Notes: generated from the sequence alone by a model not told the origin. Counted from the first letter of the stretch, positions 1 through 5,460 are shown. The stretch is DNA of 6,485 nucleotides from Gemmatimonadota bacterium (GCA_021604925.1 BQJX01000168.1:1-6485); one strand, 5' to 3'. Numbers and translations are program-made.

Positions 1-1
1 C

Positions 2-118
2 GAGAGCGTGTGGGACCTGCGCGACTCGGGCGGCCGTCGTGTTTCCGCCGGCGTCTACTTCGTGCAGTTGGAGAGCGTGGACGGTTCGGCGCGGAAGCGC
101 GTTGTGGTGCTTCGCTAG
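2..118 (+). CDS. C-terminal fragment of a secreted protein with FlgD-like / type-A sorting-like domain (5' truncated)
   Basis: Only the last 38 codons lie in the window; the frame is open from base 2 to the TAG at 116-118. The visible residues follow the pattern W-D-L-R-D-S-G-G-R-R-V-S-A-G-V-Y-F-V-Q-L, then a short loop and a final strand ending in V-V-V-L-R. This is the usual end of the FlgD Ig-like / T9SS type-A-like C-terminal module found on many extracellular proteins of FCB-group and candidate-phylum bacteria. In known families the module is an Ig-like beta fold at the C-terminus that acts in secretion or surface attachment. What the rest of the protein does cannot be seen. It is followed by a 74-nt gap, so it may or may not share a transcript with the next gene. 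Family recognition is from the motif pattern alone. Confidence 0.75.
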   Translation, partial: ESVWDLRDSGGRRVSAGVYFVQLESVDGSARKRVVVLR

Positions 119-143
119 GCCCGAGTTTCTGGTTGAACGGATT

Positions 144-186
144 CCTCCGGCGGGGCACCCTGGGGCCCGTCACTCAACTCCGGAGG
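144..186 (+). promoter_or_regulatory. Inverted repeat that could pair with the Shine-Dalgarno of the 193-777 gene
   Basis: CCTCCGG at 144-150 is an exact reverse complement of CCGGAGG at 180-186, with a 29-nt loop. The right arm contains the Shine-Dalgarno (GGAGG, 182-186), 6 nt before the ATG at 193. Folding would hide the ribosome binding site of the first gene of the cluster. A 7-bp match can arise by chance in GC-rich DNA, so regulation is only a suggestion. The ribosome binding site itself is convincing and supports ATG 193 as the start. Confidence 0.35.
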
Positions 187-192
187 CTTCCG

Positions 193-777
193 ATGTCCAA
201 GGTCCGCACCACCGTTCTGATGGCCGCCACTCTCTGCCTGCTTGCGCCCTCGCTGGCGTCGGCCGCCACGAAACCTCACAACCGCACCGGCTTCTTCATC
301 GGCATCGGTCTGGGCGGCGGCAGCGACAACGAGGAGTACAAGGGCGGCGGATCGCAGTCCGAGCCCGGCGGCGTGGGCAGCTTCCGGATCGGCGGCGCCC
401 TGGGCGCCGATGTGGTGCTGGGGCTGGAGTCCAGCACATTCACGCGCGCCGTGGAGTTCTCCGACGGCACCGACGCCCGGTTCACGGCCTCGGTGGGAAC
501 GCTGGCCGTGACCTGGTTTCCCACCCACGCGGGCTTCTACCTCCGCGGCGGACTGGGCGGCGCGCAGGGACGGGTGGAGTTTCGCAACGGCGGCGTCCGG
601 CTGGAAGGCAACGAGAACGGGTTCGGGACGCTGTTCGCCATCGGAAACGAGTGGCGACTCTCGGACAAGTTCGCCCTGGGTCCCCAGGCCGAGTTCGTGT
701 TCCTGAACATCGGCGGCGACATCGTGGACACGATCAACTACGGAGCGATCAGCGCCCAGGGCACGTGGTACTGGTAG
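193..777 (+). CDS. Outer-membrane beta-barrel protein (OmpA/OmpX-like eight-stranded type)
   Basis: This is a 194-residue protein with a clear Sec signal peptide: K3 and R5, then a hydrophobic stretch of residues 7-21, and an A-S-A cleavage site at 22-24. The mature part is rich in Gly and aromatic residues and shows about eight amphipathic strands with alternating hydrophobic residues, for example F-F-I-G-I-G-L-G, A-S-V-G-T-L-A-V-T-W-F and F-Y-L-R-G-G-L-G-G. It ends in T-W-Y-W; a C-terminal aromatic residue is the usual signal for BAM-dependent insertion in the outer membrane. Length and layout match the small OMP_b-brl type barrels. The start at ATG 193 is chosen because of the GGAGG 6 nt upstream and the signal peptide directly after it; the frame stays open further upstream but without signal-like sequence. 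The next gene starts 4 nt after the stop, so it likely leads a four-gene operon. No specific function can be read from it. Confidence 0.88.
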   Translation: MSKVRTTVLMAATLCLLAPSLASAATKPHNRTGFFIGIGLGGGSDNEEYKGGGSQSEPGGVGSFRIGGALGADVVLGLESSTFTRAVEFSDGTDARFTASVGTLAVTWFPTHAGFYLRGGLGGAQGRVEFRNGGVRLEGNENGFGTLFAIGNEWRLSDKFALGPQAEFVFLNIGGDIVDTINYGAISAQGTWYW

Positions 778-781
778 TTCC

Positions 782-1228
782 ATGGAACGGGTGGTCGCCG
801 TGTGCAGGTTGCTCTTCGGATTGCTGACGCTGGCCGTCGCGGGCTGCGGCTCGGGCGACCTCACGCTCAGCCAGGCCGACCCCGACATCGTGGCGCGGTC
901 GCCCGCGTGGGAAGTGGTGTATCCCATCTTCCAGCGGGAGTGCATTCCGTGCCACACCGGCACGGAGGACTCGAGCGACGAGCCGGACGAAGACGACTCC
1001 GCGCTGGCGGCGCGATCGGCCCACGGACCGTCCGGGCTTCGGGCCGTCGGGGGCGTGGAGCCGGGGCTGGAGTCGTGCGAAGCCATCCAGGACAACCTGG
1101 ACGACATCTTCATCGACATCTTCGTGGACAACAACATGCCGCCGGGCGCATGGCCGCGACTGACCAGCCGCGAGAAGCTCATCATCCAGCGCTGGATCGA
1201 CAACGGAGCGGAGGGACCGTGCAACTAG
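782..1228 (+). CDS. Lipoprotein monoheme cytochrome c
   Basis: This is a 148-residue protein. The N-terminus is a lipoprotein signal with the lipobox L-A-V-A-G-C, so Cys22 would be lipidated. G-S-G-D follows; the Asp is at +5, not +2, so an inner-membrane retention signal is not obvious and an outer-membrane location is plausible. A single heme-c motif C54-I-P-C57-H58 is preceded by V-Y-P-I-F-Q-R-E, typical of small cytochrome c domains (the planctomycete-type cytochrome C group). M119 in N-N-M-P-P-G is the expected distal axial ligand, and the helix that follows (L-T-S-R-E-K-L-I-I-Q-R-W-I-D-N-G-A) is the usual C-terminal cytochrome helix. Between them is a strongly acidic insertion (residues 62-72). 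C99 and C147 are outside the heme motif and could form a disulfide. It lies 4 nt after the barrel gene and overlaps the diheme porin gene, which suggests that it passes electrons to or from that protein at the outer membrane. The cytochrome call is strong; the partner is inferred. Confidence 0.88.
   Translation: MERVVAVCRLLFGLLTLAVAGCGSGDLTLSQADPDIVARSPAWEVVYPIFQRECIPCHTGTEDSSDEPDEDDSALAARSAHGPSGLRAVGGVEPGLESCEAIQDNLDDIFIDIFVDNNMPPGAWPRLTSREKLIIQRWIDNGAEGPCN
1210..1214 (+). promoter_or_regulatory. Shine-Dalgarno GGAGG inside the upstream gene, supporting GTG 1219
   Basis: GGAGG lies 4 nt before GTG 1219, inside the end of the cytochrome gene. The rival start ATG 1240 has only AGGA (1227-1230), 9 nt away. 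Starting at 1219 adds V-Q-L-G-R-C-L and gives the signal peptide a positively charged residue (R5), which starting at 1240 would not have. That is why 1219 is preferred, with moderate certainty. Confidence 0.5.
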
Positions 1229-2625
1229 GACGATGCCTGATGCTGGTCGCCCTGTTCGCGCTGCTGGCCGGCGAGGCCGTGGCCACCCCGATCTACGCGG
1301 CGCGCTCGGCCCGCACCTGCGACAACTGCCACGTCACGCCCAAGGAATGGGACAACCCGCCGCTGGCCGAGCGCAAGTGCAACATGTCCTGCCAGTCGTG
1401 CCATGTGGATCCGGCGGGCGGCGGCATGCGGAACGCGTCGGGGCGCTACTTCGGGCGGTCCACGCTGTCCATGATCGCGACCAGCCCGCGTCCCACGAAC
1501 GACTGGGATCGCAACGTCTCGTTCGTGGGTCGACGGGATCGCGCCACCACCTACAACGATGACCTTCCGCTGGGGCCCAAGACGTTCGAAGAGGCCGCCG
1601 CCTTTGCCGATGCCGTGAACGACGGCTGGGCCTGGGGAACGCCGCTGGGCGCCCCCACCCGCTACGGGCTGCTGGCGGGACGCTACGGAACGTTGAATCC
1701 GGATCCGGTCTTCCGCGTGGGGACCGACGTGCGCTTTGCCGCGCTGCTGTCCGGTTCGCTCGCGTTTCCCATGCAGATCGACATCCCGGTGGTGTTCCAT
1801 CCCGTCCACCACTTCACCGTGCTGGCCAACACCGGGGCGCGCGGCCGCCCCAGCGGCTACTCGGACACCTTCGATCAGGATCATTCGTTCTACCTGCGCG
1901 AAGCGTTCGCCATGGTCCACGAAGCGCCCTACCAGGCCTACGTGAAGGCGGGTCGCTTTGTGCCGTCGTTCGGGTTGCGGCTGGACGACCACACCGCGTT
2001 GATTCGCCGCGGGTTCGAACTGGACGGGGCACTGCCGGAATCGCGCGTGTCCGGCGTGGAGGTGGGCGCCATGCCGAATTACCCGTTCCTGAACGCATCG
2101 TGGTTTCGCATGGCCGCGCGGCAACGCGTGCCGGATGCGTGGGACATCACCGATGTGGACGACGGCTGGGGCAGCGCGATCAACGCCGGCTGGCGGGATC
2201 TCAGCTGGAGTGTGGGCGCCAGCGCGCTGATCCGCCGCCGTCCGATCCCGGAGGGCGGCGACACGTCGAGCTATGGCGTGTACGGCGTGGTCAATCCGTG
2301 GCGGCGTTGGCGATTCGTGCCGCTGACCTACCAGTTCGAGTACGACTACGGGAGCTTTCAACGAAGCAGCGGCGCCGAGAGTCAGCAGGCCGCGCTGTAC
2401 CAGGAGATCCAGTGGGTGGCGGCCAACGGGGTGACCCTGCTGGCGGCGCACGACTGGGAAGATCCGGACACGGAGATCGTGGACGACGAGGCGCACCGCC
2501 TGCAGACCGGCGTGCAGGTGTCGCCGATCTCCGGGGTCACACTGGACGGCCGGTTCCGGGTGCTCGTGCCCGCGGTGGGTTCGGCCGACTCCGACATCTT
2601 TCTTCAGCTGCATCTCTGGCAGTAG
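1219..2625 (+). CDS. Diheme cytochrome c fused to a putative outer-membrane porin barrel
   Basis: The protein is 468 residues from GTG 1219, or 461 from ATG 1240. It starts with a signal peptide (hydrophobic core at residues 7-18, likely cleavage after A-V-A at 20-22). A short heme domain follows with two CXXCH motifs, C34-D-N-C37-H38 and C58-Q-S-C61-H62, the second followed by V-D-P-A-G-G-G-M-R-N. An extra Cys54 makes C-N-M-S-C-Q-S-C-H. Residues from about 95 to 468 lack long hydrophobic helices. They show repeated amphipathic strands with aromatic girdle residues and acidic loops, including K243-A-G-R-F-V-P-S-F-G-L-R-L-D-D-H, and end in the strand I-F-L-Q-L-H-L-W-Q. This reads as a barrel in the outer membrane. 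The plan resembles Cyc2-type fused cytochrome-porins, which carry one heme, so it could carry electrons across the outer membrane. It sits between a lipoprotein cytochrome and a protease lipoprotein. The heme motifs are certain to the eye; the barrel and role are inferred. Confidence 0.8.
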   Translation: MQLGRCLMLVALFALLAGEAVATPIYAARSARTCDNCHVTPKEWDNPPLAERKCNMSCQSCHVDPAGGGMRNASGRYFGRSTLSMIATSPRPTNDWDRNVSFVGRRDRATTYNDDLPLGPKTFEEAAAFADAVNDGWAWGTPLGAPTRYGLLAGRYGTLNPDPVFRVGTDVRFAALLSGSLAFPMQIDIPVVFHPVHHFTVLANTGARGRPSGYSDTFDQDHSFYLREAFAMVHEAPYQAYVKAGRFVPSFGLRLDDHTALIRRGFELDGALPESRVSGVEVGAMPNYPFLNASWFRMAARQRVPDAWDITDVDDGWGSAINAGWRDLSWSVGASALIRRRPIPEGGDTSSYGVYGVVNPWRRWRFVPLTYQFEYDYGSFQRSSGAESQQAALYQEIQWVAANGVTLLAAHDWEDPDTEIVDDEAHRLQTGVQVSPISGVTLDGRFRVLVPAVGSADSDIFLQLHLWQ

Positions 2626-2630
2626 GCGCC

Positions 2631-3908
2631 GTGGTCCCGGTGGGGCGGCTCCTCCCCGCGGCCGCCTTGTGGGTGGCGTTGGGGACGGCGTTGGGGACAG
2701 TGGGCTGCGCCGGTTCGCTGCCGTCGTCGGACGGGGAATCCGCATCGGCGCCGCGCGTGCTTCCCGCGCGATGGTGCGGTCGACACATCCTGGTCACGGC
2801 CCTGGCGGCCGGTGACTCCGCTCGCACGCTCACGATGATCCTGGACACCGGATCCACGCACAACGTGGTGGACCCGGCCGCGCTGCGGCGAATCGGCATC
2901 GACGAAGGGGATGTGGGCAGCACGGTCCGCATGGCCTCCCTGGACGTCGGCGCGCTGCGGCTCTCGAACGTTCCGCTCTGGGTGCAGGAACTCGACCTGG
3001 TGTCCCGCACCATCGGCGCGCCCGTGGATGGGATCCTGGGCTACCCCACCTTTCGGTCCACGGTGCTCACGCTGGACTACCCGGCCAAGGAAGTGCGCGT
3101 GACCCCGTCGGCCGCACCGATGCCGCGCGCGGAGACGGTGCTTCGCCTGAAGGGAGGGCGTCGTCGTCCGTGGGTGGAGTTGCGCGTGGGGGATCGGACG
3201 CAGACCGTGCTCATCGATTCGGGTTCCGGAAAGGGGTTCTCGCTGAGCGGCGATCGTCTTCGCTGGCACACCGAGCCGGCGTCCGTGGGCGTGCTGACCG
3301 GATTCCGCGGCCTGGAGCCCCTGGAAGTGGGTCGGTTGGCCGACGACATTGTGGTGGGCGCGGTTCGCTTCGAAAGGCCGATCGTGCGCAGGGTGGACGA
3401 CGGAATCCCGCTCATCGGAGCCGAAGTGCTGCGCCACTTCGTCGTCACGATCGATGGGCCGCGAGATCGGATTCGGTTTGCGCCGGAGGCGAGCGCGGAT
3501 GCGCGCGGGGGTGCGGAGGCAGGCGCGGATACGGAGGTGCGCGCGGATGCGGAGGCGCTCGCGAGGGCGCAGGCGAGCGCGGATACGGAGCCGAGCGCGA
3601 GTGGCCAGCGCGATTCCGAGCCCCAGGTGACCATCCCGCCGGAGCCGCTGCGAGGGTTCGGCGTCGGCTGGAAACCCACTGCGGCGGGAATGGAAGTCGT
3701 GTTCCTGATGCCGGGCGGCGCCGGGGAGCGAGGCGGACTGGAGCTGGGCGATCGGGTGGTGGCGGTGAACGGTCGCGCGGTCCTCGCGCCGGACCGATGC
3801 GAGTCGTCCTTCGACCCGGAACGGAGCGCCGAGTGGACCGTAGTGCGGGGTGAGGACCGTTTCCGGGTTTTCGTCGCGCCGGAAGATCTGGTGCCCGGAA
3901 TCTGGTAG
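2631..3908 (+). CDS. Probable lipoprotein: two-lobed retropepsin-like aspartic protease with C-terminal PDZ domain
   Basis: This is a 425-residue protein from GTG 2631. The N-terminus is hydrophobic and ends at V-G-C26, a probable though imperfect lipobox (Thr at -3); GTG 2640 is an alternative start. Lobe one has I-L-D72-T-G-S-T and the partner motif D-G-I-L-G (133-137). Lobe two has L-I-D196-S-G-S-G and I-P-L-I-G (259-263). Each lobe thus has both a catalytic Asp-Thr/Ser-Gly and the hydrophobic-hydrophobic-Gly motif, so a complete active site can form in one chain, as in bacterial aspartyl protease (clan AA) proteins. An Ala/Asp/Glu-rich linker (about residues 286-326) leads to a PDZ domain (about 342-420) with G-L-E-L-G-D-R-V-V-A-V-N-G at 369-381. 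PDZ domains on such proteases usually bind substrate C-termini. The gene starts 5 nt after the diheme porin stop, so it is probably translated from the same mRNA, and its targets are probably envelope proteins. The substrate is unknown. Confidence 0.85.
   Translation: MVPVGRLLPAAALWVALGTALGTVGCAGSLPSSDGESASAPRVLPARWCGRHILVTALAAGDSARTLTMILDTGSTHNVVDPAALRRIGIDEGDVGSTVRMASLDVGALRLSNVPLWVQELDLVSRTIGAPVDGILGYPTFRSTVLTLDYPAKEVRVTPSAAPMPRAETVLRLKGGRRRPWVELRVGDRTQTVLIDSGSGKGFSLSGDRLRWHTEPASVGVLTGFRGLEPLEVGRLADDIVVGAVRFERPIVRRVDDGIPLIGAEVLRHFVVTIDGPRDRIRFAPEASADARGGAEAGADTEVRADAEALARAQASADTEPSASGQRDSEPQVTIPPEPLRGFGVGWKPTAAGMEVVFLMPGGAGERGGLELGDRVVAVNGRAVLAPDRCESSFDPERSAEWTVVRGEDRFRVFVAPEDLVPGIW
3487..3605 (+). 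repeat. Degenerate hexanucleotide-period repeat coding the protease-PDZ linker
   Basis: The core GCGCGGATRCG recurs at 3493, 3523, 3541 and 3577. The 14-mer GCGCGGATACGGAG is exact at 3523-3536 and 3577-3590, and GCGCGGATGCGGAG occurs at 3541-3554. Offsets between copies are 30, 18 and 36 nt, all multiples of six, so every copy is in the same codon frame. The product is an Ala-x-Ala-x chain rich in Asp, Glu and Arg. It looks like an old hexanucleotide microsatellite that encodes a flexible linker. Confidence 0.7.
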
Positions 3909-3917
3909 GGTTGGGCC

Positions 3918-3933
3918 AGCGCGGCAAGGCGCT
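3918..3933 (+). terminator. Small hairpin after the four-gene cluster (weak terminator candidate)
   Basis: AGCGC (3918-3922) pairs with GCGCT (3929-3933) around a 6-nt loop, 10 nt after the protease stop. No T-run follows, so it is not a standard intrinsic terminator. The 70-nt gap (3909-3978) otherwise shows only the ribosome binding region of the next gene (GGAAGAGGAAC before ATG 3979). Confidence 0.22.
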
Positions 3934-3978
3934 CCCGCGCGTCCCCCCGACTGAACGGGCGCCGGACGGAAGAGGAAC

Positions 3979-4545
3979 ATGTTCAGGACACTGACCCTGT
4001 TCGTCGTGCTGTCGTTCGCGACCGGTGCGTTCGCCGGCGAACTCTGCCTGGTCGATTCCCCCAATGCAATCAACGCAACCGTGAACTGCTCCCAGCCCCA
4101 GTTGCTTTGGGACAACTCGTATGTGGGCTATTCCACGGAGGGTGCACCGTGCGAGGTCGGCACGTTCTGCGGATTCGACCCGCAACGGAACGAGGGGCTT
4201 GAGGGGTACCGCTGGTTGATCAGCGCCAGCGACACGGACCCGTACGAGAACACCGGCCCGCTTCCGCAGGGCATCGTCGAGCTCAGCCTGTGGTTGGAGT
4301 GTTCGGTTTCCGAGGGAATGGCGGCCGTGGAGTTCGGCCTCGACAATCCCGACGGCACGCTGATCCCGCTGGCGTTGGCGCCGCAGAACGGCTTCTTGAA
4401 TGCCGGTACGCCAACCCACATCCTCATGGCGGTCGGCGGGTGTCCGACCGGACCGGTCCTGGCGGCGTACCTGCTGGTGCTCAACCTCGGGCCGGTGTCC
4501 GTGGAGTCGCAGAGCTGGGCCGGCATCAAGTCGATGTATCGGTAG
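3979..4545 (+). CDS. Secreted six-cysteine protein of unknown function
   Basis: This is a 188-residue protein with a clean signal peptide (R3, hydrophobic residues 4-14, cleavage after A-F-A at 17-19). The mature protein of about 169 residues holds six cysteines (C23, C37, C58, C64, C108, C155), compatible with three disulfides in an oxidising compartment. It has beta-rich stretches such as V-E-L-S-L-W-L-E-C and V-L-A-A-Y-L-L-V-L-N-L. There is no lipobox, no C-terminal sorting module, and no membrane segment beyond the signal peptide. The segment around F-L-N-A-G-T-P-T-H-I-L-M-A-V-G-G-C resembles hypothetical secreted proteins that I associate with Eisenbacteria-type genomes, but that is recollection rather than a search result. 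The start has a purine-rich GGAAGAGG upstream. The next gene begins 9 nt after the stop, so the two are likely co-translated. No function is proposed. Confidence 0.85.
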   Translation: MFRTLTLFVVLSFATGAFAGELCLVDSPNAINATVNCSQPQLLWDNSYVGYSTEGAPCEVGTFCGFDPQRNEGLEGYRWLISASDTDPYENTGPLPQGIVELSLWLECSVSEGMAAVEFGLDNPDGTLIPLALAPQNGFLNAGTPTHILMAVGGCPTGPVLAAYLLVLNLGPVSVESQSWAGIKSMYR

Positions 4546-4548
4546 GAG
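4544..4548 (+). promoter_or_regulatory. Shine-Dalgarno AGGAG overlapping the upstream stop codon
   Basis: The last two bases of the TAG stop (4543-4545) are also the first two of AGGAG, 6 nt before ATG 4555. This fixes the start of the DUF4328 gene and suggests translational coupling with the secreted protein gene. Confidence 0.7.
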
Positions 4549-4554
4549 CCGCCA

Positions 4555-5142
4555 ATGGCGGGCGCAAAGGGCGATCTTCTCCGGTTGGGCGGGCTCACGT
4601 CGGTCGTGGTTCCGCTGATGGGGCTCGGCATTCTGTCGCAGGTCACCGCTGCGATCCTGGCGTGGACGTCTTCCCTGCTGTACGCACGGTATGAGGGTTG
4701 GCTGGAGTTTCCGCAGTTCATCGGATGGCTCGTGTTCGTCGTCTGGTTCTACCGCGCGCACCGGAATCTGGAACGTGGGCAGGTCAAGCACCTGCGATTC
4801 GCCCACTGGTGGACCTGGGCCGGCTTCCTGATTCCGATCCTGAATCTCTATCGCCCCATCCAGGTGATGAGAGAGACGCTCTGGGGCAGCCAGGATCTGC
4901 GTCCCCTGGAGGGGCGCGTTTCGTCGATGGGCGCCTTCTCCCGAGCAGCGCTGCTGGTGAACCTCTGGTGGCTGTCGTTCCTGCTCAGCTTTGCCGTCGC
5001 GGTGGTCTTCGGTTCGGAGGGCGACGCCTCGGGGGTCGCGGAGGTTGTAGCGGAACTCCTGGTCGCCGCGTCCAATGCGATTCTCATTCGCGTGGTCCTG
5101 CAGGTGACGGCGCTTCAGGATGCCGCCCACTTGACCCGATAG
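4555..5142 (+). CDS. DUF4328 family integral membrane protein
   Basis: This is a 195-residue protein with about five hydrophobic segments: residues 14-42, 53-65, 86-98, 127-152 and 160-185. Two conserved-looking motifs identify the family: W-F-Y-R-A-H-R-N-L (64-71), just after the second segment, and F-L-I-P-I-L-N-L-Y-R-P-I-Q-V-M-R-E (91-107). Both match the DUF4328 (PF14219) signature as I know it. Members are multi-pass inner-membrane proteins with no established function, often near signalling or secretion genes. Length is normal for the family. The start ATG 4555 is set by AGGAG at 4544-4548. It is the second gene of a pair with the secreted six-cysteine protein and converges with the DUF2277 gene downstream. 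Family assignment is confident; role unknown. Confidence 0.85.
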   Translation: MAGAKGDLLRLGGLTSVVVPLMGLGILSQVTAAILAWTSSLLYARYEGWLEFPQFIGWLVFVVWFYRAHRNLERGQVKHLRFAHWWTWAGFLIPILNLYRPIQVMRETLWGSQDLRPLEGRVSSMGAFSRAALLVNLWWLSFLLSFAVAVVFGSEGDASGVAEVVAELLVAASNAILIRVVLQVTALQDAAHLTR

Positions 5143-5151
5143 GCGACCGGG

Positions 5152-5167
5152 CGGCGCGAGTGCGCCG
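5152..5167. terminator. Hairpin between convergent genes (possible bidirectional terminator)
   Basis: CGGCGC (5152-5157) and GCGCCG (5162-5167) form a perfect 6-bp GC stem around the 4-nt loop GAGT. It sits in the 45-nt gap between the convergent stops at 5142 (+) and 5188 (-). It lacks a T-run on either side, so it may be only a weak or Rho-assisted terminator. The position is what makes it likely. Confidence 0.45.
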
Positions 5168-5187
5168 AGTGCCGAAGTCTGTGGGGC

Positions 5188-5460
5188 CTAGCGCCCGCGC
5201 CCGGATCGCTGGAAGCGTTCGCGGGCCTTGGCCGCCTCTACTTCGCGGTCGCGCGGCGGTGCGTTCGTGACCAGCGAATCCAGCAGGCGGCGCGCCACCA
5301 CCGCCACTTCTTCGGTGGCCAGCGCGCACGCGGCTTCGTTCGCCTTGGACGGTTTGGCGAAACCGCTGATCTTGCGGACGAACTGCAGCGACGCGGCGCG
5401 GACTTCCTCGTCCGTGGCCGGCGGGTCAAAGTTGAACAGTGTTCGGATGTTGCGACACAT
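5188..5460 (-). CDS. DUF2277 family protein
   Basis: This is a 90-residue cytoplasmic protein that begins M-C-R-N-I-R-T-L-F-N-F-D-P-P-A-T, the hallmark start of DUF2277 (PF10041). It continues with R-A-A-S-L-Q-F-V-R-K-I-S-G-F-A-K-P-S and the highly characteristic R-R-L-L-D-S-L-V-T-N-A-P-P-R-D-R-E-V-E segment. It is full length for this small family, whose biochemical role is not known. A signal peptide and membrane segments are absent. The start is the ATG complementary to 5458-5460: this is where the family's conserved N-terminus begins, and AGGAG (complement of 5470-5474) lies 9 nt upstream. The frame is open further upstream but reads as an accidental extension. It is convergent with the DUF4328 gene and 98 nt downstream of the membrane aminopropyltransferase-like gene. 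Confidence 0.92.
   Translation of the reverse strand: MCRNIRTLFNFDPPATDEEVRAASLQFVRKISGFAKPSKANEAACALATEEVAVVARRLLDSLVTNAPPRDREVEAAKARERFQRSGRGR

Noticed and set aside
133..161. Possible sigma-70 promoter (TTGAAC with a 17-nt spacer) ahead of the cluster
   Set aside because: The matching -10 position reads CACCCT, only two of six consensus bases, so there is no credible -10 box.
10..192. Upstream extension of the outer-membrane barrel frame to base 10
   Set aside because: It would overlap the FlgD-like fragment, and the translation is Arg-rich with no signal. The ATG at 193 has both a strong Shine-Dalgarno and a signal peptide directly behind it.
1219..2625. Calling the diheme porin Cyc2
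   Set aside because: Cyc2 has a single heme motif and a different sequence around it. Here there are two motifs and a G-G-G-M-R-N tail, so only the general plan is shared.
1225..2745. Long - strand open frame (about 506 codons) opposite the diheme porin gene
   Set aside because: The + strand frame has a signal peptide, two heme motifs and strand patterns. The antisense translation is Arg/His/Pro-rich without any recognisable domain, as expected in GC-rich DNA.
2604..5130. Long - strand open frames opposite the protease and DUF4328 genes
   Set aside because: They run across several well-supported + strand genes, lack good ribosome sites and have low-complexity Arg-rich translations; they are shadows of GC-rich codon use.
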